14,779 nucleotides of DNA from contig NZZF01000014.1 of assembly GCA_002702385.1 (NCBI GenBank), forward strand, positions 1 to 14,779, given 5' to 3'. The position numbers and the translations under genes are program-made. Source of the DNA: Flavobacteriaceae bacterium. GTDB lineage: Bacteria > Bacteroidota > Bacteroidia > Flavobacteriales > Flavobacteriaceae. Position 1 is the stretch's first letter. The number at the start of each line of letters is the position of its first letter. Shown in pieces: positions 1 through 7,696 of this stretch. The notes beneath the pieces were generated by a model. It made no database searches. It saw only the letters and a list, made by a program, of their open reading frames with translations, and was not told the DNA's origin.

Positions 1-149
1 CCTTGTTTAGTATTAAGCCAAAAAACATTAGCTCCCTCAACTGGAAAATCAACACCATTATCCTTAAAAAGAACTTTTCCCGAAATAGTTTGGGAATAAG
101 AGTAGTTCAATAGAAAAAAAACAGCAAGAAATGCAATTCTTTTTATCAT
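1..149 (-). CDS. TonB-dependent receptor, N-terminal fragment (partial at window edge)
   Basis: Only the first 49 codons are in the window; the gene runs off the left edge. The ATG is at 149. The protein begins with a clear signal peptide (MIKRIAFLAVFFLLNYSYSQ, cleavage likely around SYS-Q). It continues with TISGKVLFKDNG...VEGANVFWLNT, the usual opening beta strands of a carboxypeptidase-regulatory-like domain (G-x-V-x-D...P-x-x-GANV-x). In Bacteroidota this arrangement normally starts an outer-membrane TonB-dependent receptor. It lies 73 bp downstream of the AraC/metal-domain regulator on the same strand, so a metal or metal-chelate substrate is a reasonable guess. The plug and barrel are not visible, so another secreted protein with the same N-terminal domain is possible. 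Confidence 0.72.
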   Translation of the reverse strand, partial: MIKRIAFLAVFFLLNYSYSQTISGKVLFKDNGVDFPVEGANVFWLNTKQ

Positions 150-222
150 TAAACAAATTAACTTATAATAAGGAAGAATAACTTTCAACTTTCATACAAA
201 AAGTTGCAAAATTTTGACATTT
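150..222 (-). promoter_or_regulatory. Putative promoter/operator region before the TonB receptor
   Basis: This 73-bp gap separates the AraC-type regulator from the receptor start. Its most obvious structure is a perfect tandem heptamer, AACTTTCAACTTTC on the plus strand (180-193). On the minus strand there are TTG-containing stretches and an imperfect -7-like TATTCTTC, but no exact TAnnTTTG. The tandem repeat is a candidate binding site for the neighbouring AraC-type protein, since this family often binds direct repeats. That is inference, and chance AT-rich repetition is a real alternative. Confidence 0.25.
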
Positions 223-768
223 TTATGAGAACATGTTCTTTTTAAACTGAGATGGAGTCATACCAGTCTCTTTTTTAAAGTGATTAGACATATGAGAAGG
301 TGAGTTATAATTTAATAAAAAGGAAATTTGCTTTAGACTTTCATTCTCATAGCGAATTAATTCTTTGATTTTTTGAATTTTAGAATTCATTAAAAATCTT
401 TCAATTGATTTTCCCTCTACTGCAGAAAAAATTCTACTTAAATAGCTATAATTATATCCCAAAGTTCTTGAAATTTCATCAGACAACTTAGAATTATCAA
501 AACTCATAGTTGAAACTTTAGAAACAATTAACTGCTTTATTCTTTCTACAATTACAGTTTTCTCATCCTCTAAAATTTCAAATCCTTTTGACTTTAATTT
601 TGAATCAATAATTTTTAGATCATCTGCACTTACATTTTGATTAAGTTTAATATGACCAATTTCAACATTTTCGTAGTTGATCTTTAAATCATCAAAAATT
701 TGACTTACTGAATCAATACATCTAGGACAAACCATGTTTTTAATGACTATTCTATTATTATTAATCAT
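223..768 (-). CDS. AraC-family regulator with N-terminal HMA-like (CxxC) metal-binding domain
   Basis: The 181-residue protein joins two parts. Residues about 5-75 look like a ferredoxin-fold heavy-metal-associated domain: an opening strand (RIVIKNM) leads into VCPRCI with Cys14 and Cys17, followed by alternating helix and strand segments. Residues about 75-178 form an AraC/XylS double helix-turn-helix, including LSDEISRTLGYNYSYLSRIF and the characteristic second helix region ending in F-K-K-E-T-G-M-T-P-S-Q-F. The likely role is metal-responsive (copper or a similar soft metal) control of the TonB receptor that follows on the same strand. Metal binding is inferred from the CxxC loop. The ATG at 768 is preferred, and it lies only 25 bp from the divergent small membrane protein gene. 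Confidence 0.8.
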   Translation of the reverse strand: MINNNRIVIKNMVCPRCIDSVSQIFDDLKINYENVEIGHIKLNQNVSADDLKIIDSKLKSKGFEILEDEKTVIVERIKQLIVSKVSTMSFDNSKLSDEISRTLGYNYSYLSRIFSAVEGKSIERFLMNSKIQKIKELIRYENESLKQISFLLNYNSPSHMSNHFKKETGMTPSQFKKNMFS

Positions 769-775
769 ACTTTTG
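768..775 (+). promoter_or_regulatory. Bacteroidota -7 element (TACTTTTG) for the SemiSWEET-like gene
   Basis: TACTTTTG is an exact match to TAnnTTTG and ends 18 bp before the ATG at 794, which would leave a leader of roughly 12 nt. No good -33 TTTG is visible; upstream lies the coding start of the divergent regulator gene, so the promoter overlaps that gene. Confidence 0.45.
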
Positions 776-793
776 TGAATATAATATCTTTTG

Positions 794-1021
794 ATGGATT
801 ATTTAGAATTAATAGGTTGGATAGGAAATGTTTTTGTTGTTATTTCTTTTCTTAACAACGATACTTTAAAACTAAGATCTTATAACCTCGTTGGTGCATC
901 ACTTTGGCTAGTTTATGGAATTGTGGCAGGATCTTTTTCAATTATTTTCTTAAATGTTGTAGTTATTTCAATTCAGATAGTTAAAATAACTCAGATTCTT
1001 AAAGAACGAAAAAAATCATAG
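794..1021 (+). CDS. SemiSWEET/YgjV-like small membrane protein
   Basis: This 75-residue protein is almost wholly hydrophobic with three predicted helices (about 4-20, 30-46 and 47-69) and a basic tail (LKERKKS). The layout IGWIG...ISFL, LWLVYGI and II-x-LNVV resembles one three-helix unit of the SemiSWEET/YgjV superfamily. Trp38 and Asn54 fall where, as I recall, the substrate-contacting Trp and Asn of characterised SemiSWEETs lie, with the same 16-residue spacing. The PQ motif usual at the end of helix 1 is absent (SFLNN instead of SFLPQ). Sugar transport is therefore only a possibility; related single-repeat proteins in Bacteroidota are generally uncharacterised. A TTG lies in frame at 791, directly before the ATG at 794; I chose the ATG. 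The end overlaps the convergent sulfatase gene by 6 bp. Confidence 0.6.
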   Translation: MDYLELIGWIGNVFVVISFLNNDTLKLRSYNLVGASLWLVYGIVAGSFSIIFLNVVVISIQIVKITQILKERKKS

Positions 1022-2740
1022 TTTATTTATTTCTACCCAAAAGGGAAAAATATTTTTTCTTTCATGTCTAAAAAATGGAGTCAAATCAAATTCTCCTTCA
1101 TTCAAAACAATATTTTCCATTAAAACATATCCATTATTATCAACTTCAACTTTTTTGCTGAAGACCTGATTTCCAATTTCTATTACCATTTGACCTGAAC
1201 TAAAATTCAAATTATTAAACTTAAAACTAAAATTATATTTTCCTGAATATACTTTAGTTCGCCAGAATCCAAAAATTTCGTTCTGTGCCCAAATACCTCT
1301 TTGTCCACTAGCATCATTTCTATTTAAAAAAGTAGGGTTTTCAAAATCACTACCAATAATTATCCTTGGCTTATTTTTTATGTTTTTTGAGTTAATTAGC
1401 TCATTATAAATATTATACATTTCCAGTTTCATTTCGCTAGCAAGTCCTTTTTTATTTTCTATTATATTTTCAATTTCATAGGGATCATTATTAATATCAA
1501 ACAGTTCAAACCTTTCAATAGGAGAATCATAATTTGTATTTCCAACTAACTTATAATTACCTTTATTTAAAGACATGTTTTGATACAATTCAGGAGATTT
1601 TCTAGTCCAATAAGAAAAAAATGATCTTTCTTCTGTAGATTTATTTAAAAAATTTTCTCCATCAATTTTTATGTTTTTTGGAGTCTCTATATCACATAAA
1701 TCTAACAAGGATGGTAGGACATCTATATGTGCTGAAAAATTATCAAGATCTAACCCAGCATCATGAATTTTAGGATAACTTAAATAAAATGGAACTTTAA
1801 TTCCTCCATTATACACACTACTTTTTAATCCTCTTAAGTTAGATACATATCTAAATTGTTGAGGGCCATTATCAGTCATAAAAATTAATATTGTGTTTTT
1901 ATCAATATTTAATTCTTTCAATTTTGATACAAGCTTTCCAAAATTATCATCGATGTTAGTAACCATTCCGTAAATTCTTTTTGCGTCCAAAACATTTTTT
2001 TCTGTCATTGAAATTTTTTCACTTTCAGAAATTACAGAAGGATCTACATTTTTATATAAATCATAATATTTGTCGGGAACTTGTAATGGCGTATGAGGAG
2101 CGTTGAATGATAGATAGCAAAAAAATTGATTTGACTTATTTTCTTCAATAAATTTTATTGCTTCGTCTGTAAAAATATCTGAACAGTATCCCTCATATTT
2201 TTTTTGTTCATTATTATGCCATAATATAGGATCAAAATAACTACGGTTTCCTTTATAGTAATTTGTAAAATCACCTACTTGACCAATACCTCCAGATAAA
2301 TGAATTAAAGATTCATGAAACCCTTGATCCGTAGGTCTAAAAGGATAATTATCACCTAAATGCCATTTACCAAATATTCCAGTCTGGTAATTATTTTCTT
2401 TTAAAATTTCAGCTAAAGTTGTTTCATCATTTGACATCATTGCACCGCCATTGTAAGTGTCAGTCACTCCAGTCCTTAATGAATATCTTCCTGTCAATAA
2501 GCTTGATCTTGTTGGAGCGCATACAGGTGAAACATAAAAGTTGTTAAACCTCATACTATTAGTAGCTAATAAATCTAAATTTGGAGTCTTAATATGAGGA
2601 TTACCATTATAACCTATGTCACCATAACCTTGATCATCTGTTATAATTAAAATTATATTTGGTTTTTGCTCTACTTGTTTATTACAAGAAATAAACAATA
2701 TCAATAAAAATATGATTCTGTTAATATCAAATCCTCTCAT
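1016..2740 (-). CDS. Formylglycine-dependent sulfatase (S1 family), lipoprotein
   Basis: A 574-residue type I sulfatase that would hydrolyse sulfate esters, here probably from a sulfated polysaccharide or other glycan. A lipoprotein signal (LFISC, Cys19) is followed by PNIILIITDDQGYGD with metal-binding Asp35/Asp36, and the formylglycine signature C-A-P-T-R-SSLLTGR with Cys74, Pro76 and Arg78. Further active-site matches are Lys125 and His127 (GKWHLG), His216 (NAPHTP), Asp290-Asn291 (TDNG) and Lys306. Residues about 460-574 form a C-terminal beta-rich extension. It is the last gene of the operon, 3 bp after the S9 peptidase. Cys74 needs oxidation by a formylglycine-generating enzyme that is not encoded in this window. 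The substrate cannot be told from sequence alone. The gene ends tail to tail with the small membrane protein gene, with overlapping stop regions. Confidence 0.93.
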   Translation of the reverse strand: MRGFDINRIIFLLILFISCNKQVEQKPNIILIITDDQGYGDIGYNGNPHIKTPNLDLLATNSMRFNNFYVSPVCAPTRSSLLTGRYSLRTGVTDTYNGGAMMSNDETTLAEILKENNYQTGIFGKWHLGDNYPFRPTDQGFHESLIHLSGGIGQVGDFTNYYKGNRSYFDPILWHNNEQKKYEGYCSDIFTDEAIKFIEENKSNQFFCYLSFNAPHTPLQVPDKYYDLYKNVDPSVISESEKISMTEKNVLDAKRIYGMVTNIDDNFGKLVSKLKELNIDKNTILIFMTDNGPQQFRYVSNLRGLKSSVYNGGIKVPFYLSYPKIHDAGLDLDNFSAHIDVLPSLLDLCDIETPKNIKIDGENFLNKSTEERSFFSYWTRKSPELYQNMSLNKGNYKLVGNTNYDSPIERFELFDINNDPYEIENIIENKKGLASEMKLEMYNIYNELINSKNIKNKPRIIIGSDFENPTFLNRNDASGQRGIWAQNEIFGFWRTKVYSGKYNFSFKFNNLNFSSGQMVIEIGNQVFSKKVEVDNNGYVLMENIVLNEGEFDLTPFFRHERKNIFPFWVEINKL

Positions 2741-2743
2741 ATT

Positions 2744-5200
2744 TTACTTTGTCATGGGAATATCCTTATTAATCATTTTCATATCTATTTGATTATTTTC
2801 AATACCTAATAAATGTTTTGAAAAATGATCAGCTCTTAACCAGAAATTGTATTCAGACATATTTCCAAATCCATGTCTTTGAGTAGGTAAAATCATAAAA
2901 TCAAATCTCTTATTTGCTTTAATTAATTCATTAGCGACTCTATATGTAGCACCAGGATGTACATTATTATCCATATCACCAGTAACTAAAAAAAGATGTC
3001 CTTTAAGGTTTTTAGCTAAAGATTGATTTTTTTCAATATCATATACATATTTTAATTTACCACTATCATCAATTTCTTCCTTAACTCCGTGATGTGTTTC
3101 ACTCCACCAACTATTATACATTGAGTTGTCGTGATTACCTGCTTGTGAATATGCAGCTTTAAAAAAATCTGGATAAACTAAAATTGCAGCGGTAGACATA
3201 AATCCGCCACCTGAATGCCCATAAATTCCAACTTTATTAATATCAATATAGCTATGCCTGTTTGCTAATTGTTCCGCTACATATTTTTTGTCAGCCAATC
3301 CATAATCTCTTAGATCACCATATCCGTAATTGTGATACCATTTTGATCTGTGTGGATGGCCACCTCTATTACCTAGTGTTATAACAACAAAACCTAATTG
3401 AGCCATTCTATCAAGTCTATCCATTCTTACTGAAAATGATTTGTTTACTGACTCTGTCTGAGGACCAGGATAAACATATTCAAGTAGAGGGTATTTTTTA
3501 TTTTCATCAAAATCAAAAGGCTTATAAATTACACCATAGATGTCCGTTATACCATCATCAGCTTTAGCTTTAAATGGCTCAGGAAACTGATATCCAGAAT
3601 CAAATAAAGAACTTAAATCAGCTGTTTCTAAATTCATTATAAGTGAACCATCAGAATTTCTTAATTCAGATTTTGGAACAGTATTTACTCTTGAAAAATT
3701 ATTGACAAAATATCTATGATTGTCATTTGGACTTGTCATTGTATTGAAGTTGCCTTTGTTTAAAATTTTTGGAGTACCCCCAAGTAATGATACTCTATAG
3801 GTATGTTCAAAATATGGATCTAGACTTTTATCAACACCATGAGCAGAGAAATACATTGTATTAGTTTTTTCGTCGATATGTTTAATATTAAAGCTATGGA
3901 AAGGACCTTTAGTAATTCTATTTATCAATTTTCCATTTGAATTGTACCTGTAAAAATGTCCCCATCCATCATTTTCAGACCAATGAATCATTTCAGTTTC
4001 ATTCCTTAATAAATATACTGGCTTAGTCTCATAAAAATAAGTATTGGTTTTATCTTGAATTAAAATATCAACCTTGCCGGTATTTATATCTGCAACACAT
4101 ATGTCAAGTTTTTTTCTATCTCTACTTATTGTATTAAAATATATTTTTCCCTTGTCAGACAATAATAAAGTAGGATTGAAATCATCATCATATTGAGATG
4201 GTTTTCTTGGCTTGCTAAATATTGCTATATATTGTTGTTTAGTTGAATCTATTTCTACTTTTTTAATTCCTTTTGATTCTATATCAAAAATTAAAATTTC
4301 TCTATTATAATATTCCTGCTCACCTGGCATATGATACTTATAAGTTTCTAAAGTAGGTCTCTTTTTAGCAATTGAATTAATTACCCACAACTCTTTAATA
4401 TCTCTACTATCGGTCCTTTGATAAACAAACTTTTTTGAATCAGATGACCAATATCCCCTTATAGGAAATCTATCATTTTTTCTTTTTTCAATTTCCTCAT
4501 TGTCTAATCCTCTTCCATAACCACCATAACCATAATGTTCCTCTCCATCTTTAGTCCATTGATTCTCTACAATTGTTGAGTCTTTATCATTTTTAACAGC
4601 CTTCAGAAAATTTTCTTTATCCATCCAATACAAATTGAATTTTTTTGAAAAGAAAACAACACTACTATCTGGTGCTATATTTGCCCATTTTTTCCAATCT
4701 TCTTTTGGAGCTTTATCATTACTCAAAATTTTAAGACCATTACCACCAAGTACATATTCTAAGTGATATACTTTATTTTCCATTTTCTTTTTACTTAGAG
4801 TATCCTTGGATCTAACTTCTTCTTTTGATGTGACTCTAAATTGTATAGCAGTTTCATTTTTTACAAACTTAAAATCAAATCGTGGCAAATGTTTAGCATC
4901 ATAAGGGTCTTTAGTTATTTCAGTTAACCATGCTGCCATTTTATCATTATCAAATAGTTTTCTTTTTGTTCTTCTATCGGCATCAACTATATAATAATTT
5001 GACCCATCGGTTGTTTTATACTGATACCAAAATTTATTACCAAATTTTAACCAATGAGGTCTAACACTTGTAGAATGAACCATTTTAGCCAGGTTTTTAG
5101 GTGAAAATTTAGCAGCTAAATCATAGTTAGGGGTTGCTTTGTCTTGTCCATAATTATGGATAAGACATAATAGAAATATACTTGTAATTATTTTTTTCAT
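2744..5200 (-). CDS. S9 family prolyl oligopeptidase / dipeptidyl peptidase IV-like
   Basis: An 818-residue secreted serine peptidase with a signal peptide (MKKIITSIFLLCLIHNYG, then QDK). Residues about 40-560 would form the DPP-IV-type beta-propeller and about 570-810 the alpha/beta hydrolase. The catalytic triad can be placed: Ser663 in GIYGHSGGGF, Asp744 in GDMDNNVHPG and His776 in PTQRHGFG. The spacings of 81 and 32 residues are close to those of DPP-IV (78 and 32). It would release dipeptides or short peptides, in the periplasm or at the outer surface. It sits within the glycan-related operon, 6 bp after the GHL10-type hydrolase and 3 bp before the sulfatase, suggesting combined attack on a glycoprotein or peptide-linked glycan. 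S9 peptidases are common in Bacteroidota, so the link may be looser. Confidence 0.93.
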   Translation of the reverse strand: MKKIITSIFLLCLIHNYGQDKATPNYDLAAKFSPKNLAKMVHSTSVRPHWLKFGNKFWYQYKTTDGSNYYIVDADRRTKRKLFDNDKMAAWLTEITKDPYDAKHLPRFDFKFVKNETAIQFRVTSKEEVRSKDTLSKKKMENKVYHLEYVLGGNGLKILSNDKAPKEDWKKWANIAPDSSVVFFSKKFNLYWMDKENFLKAVKNDKDSTIVENQWTKDGEEHYGYGGYGRGLDNEEIEKRKNDRFPIRGYWSSDSKKFVYQRTDSRDIKELWVINSIAKKRPTLETYKYHMPGEQEYYNREILIFDIESKGIKKVEIDSTKQQYIAIFSKPRKPSQYDDDFNPTLLLSDKGKIYFNTISRDRKKLDICVADINTGKVDILIQDKTNTYFYETKPVYLLRNETEMIHWSENDGWGHFYRYNSNGKLINRITKGPFHSFNIKHIDEKTNTMYFSAHGVDKSLDPYFEHTYRVSLLGGTPKILNKGNFNTMTSPNDNHRYFVNNFSRVNTVPKSELRNSDGSLIMNLETADLSSLFDSGYQFPEPFKAKADDGITDIYGVIYKPFDFDENKKYPLLEYVYPGPQTESVNKSFSVRMDRLDRMAQLGFVVITLGNRGGHPHRSKWYHNYGYGDLRDYGLADKKYVAEQLANRHSYIDINKVGIYGHSGGGFMSTAAILVYPDFFKAAYSQAGNHDNSMYNSWWSETHHGVKEEIDDSGKLKYVYDIEKNQSLAKNLKGHLFLVTGDMDNNVHPGATYRVANELIKANKRFDFMILPTQRHGFGNMSEYNFWLRADHFSKHLLGIENNQIDMKMINKDIPMTK

Positions 5201-5206
5201 AATGAA

Positions 5207-6253
5207 TTATTCTTTTGAAAGTTTTATAAAAACTTTTTGTTGTTCTTTATTTAAACCATCCGCAGTAAAAATTGAAATTCCTTTTGCACCATTTTTCTTA
5301 GATATTAAAATTGCTTTTTCTAAATCTTCAGGATTTCTAAGTGCTGGAGCATATAGTCCGGAGACTATTGGAAAGTCCACATCGGATACACCTTGTTTGG
5401 TTGCAAAACCAATCCAATTAATATTTTCTCTATAAAAATTTTGATAAAGCATTGGATAAGCTTTATCCAAGTTCCAATCATTCCAAGCTTGTCTTACCAT
5501 TTGTCTGGACATTTCAGGAAATGGAAAAACTGCAGCTGTTACTTTTTTATTTTTCGAATGTGCAATACTGATTATTTCATTGACTAAAGATGAAACAGCA
5601 TTTAATCTGAATTGCCTCCATTCAGTAGAAAGCTCTGGATATTTGATATCAATGGGATCTTTATCAAAAATTATTTTAAACTTTTCTCTTGCAATAGGAT
5701 GATATCCGTAATCATATTCCGGCAATTCTTTATCTTGAACGATATTATACTTAGGTTGGAGATCTGCTCCTAAAATTACATCAGGAAATCTTACATAATC
5801 CAAATGTACTGATTCCAACCCCTCAACCTCCATTAGTTTTTTCGCATTATTAATTATATGATTTCTAGCTTCAGGATGAAAAGGGCTAAGCCATTGGTAG
5901 TAGTTTACATATGCTCTATACTCAAGAGAATTTTGTCCTTTTCTATTTACTGCATACCAATCAGGATTTTTATTTGCAATCGTATCTCCGGGTCTATTTA
6001 ATGTCCACATCCATCCATGAACTTTGATGTTTTTTTTCTTAGCTAATGGAATAATTTTGCTTAAAATATCTGCAGATCCACCTACTAGAATTTCAGAAAT
6101 TCCTAACGAGTCATAATAGTTTAGTTTCTTTAACCATAGATCCTCTTTGAATTCTTTTCCTGCACCTACCCAAGTGCTAAAAGTAAAGTTCTCTTGTTTG
6201 TCTTGAGAACATGAAAACAAAAAAAATAACAATAATATATATATTCTGTTCAT
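5207..6253 (-). CDS. GHL10-type (family 10-like) glycoside hydrolase lipoprotein
   Basis: A 348-residue protein with a lipoprotein signal (LFSC, Cys15). The Cys is followed by SQDKQE, which resembles the acidic/basic surface-export signal of Bacteroidota lipoproteins. The rest reads as a single TIM barrel of the GHL10 class: HGWMWTLNRPGD (79-90), the family hallmark HLDYVRFPD with Asp152 (150-158), EWRQFR (211-216) and the late strands ISIFTADG (326-333). These proteins are predicted O-glycosyl hydrolases, and the few studied members act on cell-wall-type or other beta-linked glycans. The exact activity here is unknown. It starts 1 bp after the CBM9-like gene, so translation is probably coupled. 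An alternative is a non-catalytic barrel, but the conserved Asp motif argues against that. Confidence 0.75.
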   Translation of the reverse strand: MNRIYILLLFFLFSCSQDKQENFTFSTWVGAGKEFKEDLWLKKLNYYDSLGISEILVGGSADILSKIIPLAKKKNIKVHGWMWTLNRPGDTIANKNPDWYAVNRKGQNSLEYRAYVNYYQWLSPFHPEARNHIINNAKKLMEVEGLESVHLDYVRFPDVILGADLQPKYNIVQDKELPEYDYGYHPIAREKFKIIFDKDPIDIKYPELSTEWRQFRLNAVSSLVNEIISIAHSKNKKVTAAVFPFPEMSRQMVRQAWNDWNLDKAYPMLYQNFYRENINWIGFATKQGVSDVDFPIVSGLYAPALRNPEDLEKAILISKKNGAKGISIFTADGLNKEQQKVFIKLSKE

Positions 6254-6254
6254 T

Positions 6255-7328
6255 TTAATTACGTTTAATTAATCCTGTATGATCTATAGAATAATTCAAA
6301 ATACCAACTCCATAATTTGCAACAATTTTAAAACCAGCATCATTTTTTATAAATGAGCTATGTATAGTTTTACCATTGAATTTTTCAGCTTTGAATTTCA
6401 CCTCACTGCCACTTTCCAAATCTAAAAGTTTCTTAAAAGATCCAAATCTTATTTCTCTAAAGATTGCATATAAAGTATGTTCAAGCTCTAACTCTGTACC
6501 TAATGAAATATTTTGAGATAAAGATCCGTCATCAAATACTAAATATCCCCAATTTTCAGGAATATGCATATTAATTTTTCCTTGTGGTGACCATACCCAA
6601 TTATATTCACGCAAAAACTTTCCATCAACCTTCTTTCTAAAATATCTATCATTTATCAAATCAAATTCCCAATTAACTCTTGAAAAATTTATTCTCCAAA
6701 CAGTACCAACCTTAACATCATCTTCCATGTAAGGATCTTTTAATAATGAAATTTGATTTAAAGGAATAGAAATTTCTACAGTCCAAAAATTATCAATATC
6801 ATTTGGGTTATTAATTGTCCCATCAATAGAAACAGCAGATTTTAGGCCTTCAATATTCCAACTACTATCGGCTCTACCACCCAGTCTATATGGCTTATTT
6901 AGAAATAAATCCCATTCCGTTCCAAGTGCATTTATTTCAAACTCACCATAACTATTAACATGATTATTGGGTGTAATAAAAACCTCGAAATCATTATTTA
7001 AAAACATTGTCGAATCTCTGGTTGTAATATCACCCCATATATGTTCTTCATATAATTTTGCAAAAATGTATAGATTATTATCATCCCATAACATTTTTGT
7101 ATTAGTTTTTTGACTTGGAATTTTATCGCCTTCAATATCAATAAAATCGACAGTAAAATCTGAATTATTCCAATCATTATCTTTTCCATCAATAACAATG
7201 TTTGATACTGTTTTATTTACAACATATGTTTTTGGAATTATAATCTTATTACTCAATGGTAAATCCATGTGAGATTCCTTTGAGCAAGAGATCAAAACAA
7301 TTAATAATAAATAGGTTAAATTTCTCAT
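6255..7328 (-). CDS. CBM9-like carbohydrate-binding lipoprotein
   Basis: A 357-residue lipoprotein (VLISC, Cys15) whose residues about 40-265 match the carbohydrate-binding family 9-like (DOMON-type) beta-sandwich seen in many Bacteroidota. Visible landmarks are IDGKDNDW (47-53), the strand MLWDDNNLYIFAKLYEEHIW (79-98), NDFEVFITP (112-120), the WSPQG motif (246-250) and the INMH-x-PE-x-WGYL block (252-262). The remaining residues to 357 form a tail without recognised features. It probably holds a glycan at the cell surface for the neighbouring hydrolase and sulfatase, and no catalytic site is evident. Spacing is 5 bp from the kinase gene upstream and 1 bp to the hydrolase gene downstream. Confidence 0.82.
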   Translation of the reverse strand: MRNLTYLLLIVLISCSKESHMDLPLSNKIIIPKTYVVNKTVSNIVIDGKDNDWNNSDFTVDFIDIEGDKIPSQKTNTKMLWDDNNLYIFAKLYEEHIWGDITTRDSTMFLNNDFEVFITPNNHVNSYGEFEINALGTEWDLFLNKPYRLGGRADSSWNIEGLKSAVSIDGTINNPNDIDNFWTVEISIPLNQISLLKDPYMEDDVKVGTVWRINFSRVNWEFDLINDRYFRKKVDGKFLREYNWVWSPQGKINMHIPENWGYLVFDDGSLSQNISLGTELELEHTLYAIFREIRFGSFKKLLDLESGSEVKFKAEKFNGKTIHSSFIKNDAGFKIVANYGVGILNYSIDHTGLIKRN

Positions 7329-7333
7329 AATTA

Positions 7334-7696
7334 TTAGTTAAATATATATGGATAGTAAATAATAAATAAAATTATCAAAGATGATATAACAGCAAAAGAA
7401 ACTGCTCCAGCTGCCATATCCTTGATGATACCAATTTTTTTATTAAAATCAGGGTGAACAAAATCACATATTTTCTCCACTGAAGTATTTAATGATTCAA
7501 TAGATAAAACAAATCCCATTAAAAAAATTTGAATTATCCATTCATTTAAAGAAATTTCAAAATAAATACCTAGAACTATAAATAGAGTTATAAAAAATAA
7601 TTGCGCTTTAATTGCTGCTTCAGAATAAATTAAAATAAACATTCCTTTAATCGCTGTTAAAATCCTGTCAACTCTAATTTTAATAAAATTAATCAC
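7334..7696 (-). CDS. dgkA: DgkA-type diacylglycerol/undecaprenol kinase
   Basis: A 120-residue integral membrane kinase with three helices and the DgkA active-site signature: Glu67, Asn70 and Glu74 in IESLNTSVEK, and KDMAAGAV at 92-99. These match E. coli DgkA positions (Glu69, Asn72, Glu76, Lys94, Asp95) with a constant offset of two. It would phosphorylate diacylglycerol or undecaprenol using ATP at the inner membrane. The start is a GTG at 7696 that overlaps the TGA of the upstream DUF1080 gene by 4 nt, so translation is likely coupled. A housekeeping lipid kinase in the middle of a secreted glycan-degradation operon is odd. Lipid carrier recycling or simple operon hitch-hiking are both possible. 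Confidence 0.88.
   Translation of the reverse strand: MINFIKIRVDRILTAIKGMFILIYSEAAIKAQLFFITLFIVLGIYFEISLNEWIIQIFLMGFVLSIESLNTSVEKICDFVHPDFNKKIGIIKDMAAGAVSFAVISSLIILFIIYYPYIFN

Noticed and set aside
5202..5587. Plus-strand frames of 77 and 64 codons
   Set aside because: They lie antisense within the GHL10-type hydrolase gene and have no coding character of their own.
6998..7198. Minus-strand frame of 66 codons
   Set aside because: It is an out-of-frame shadow inside the CBM9-like gene, which has clear family motifs.
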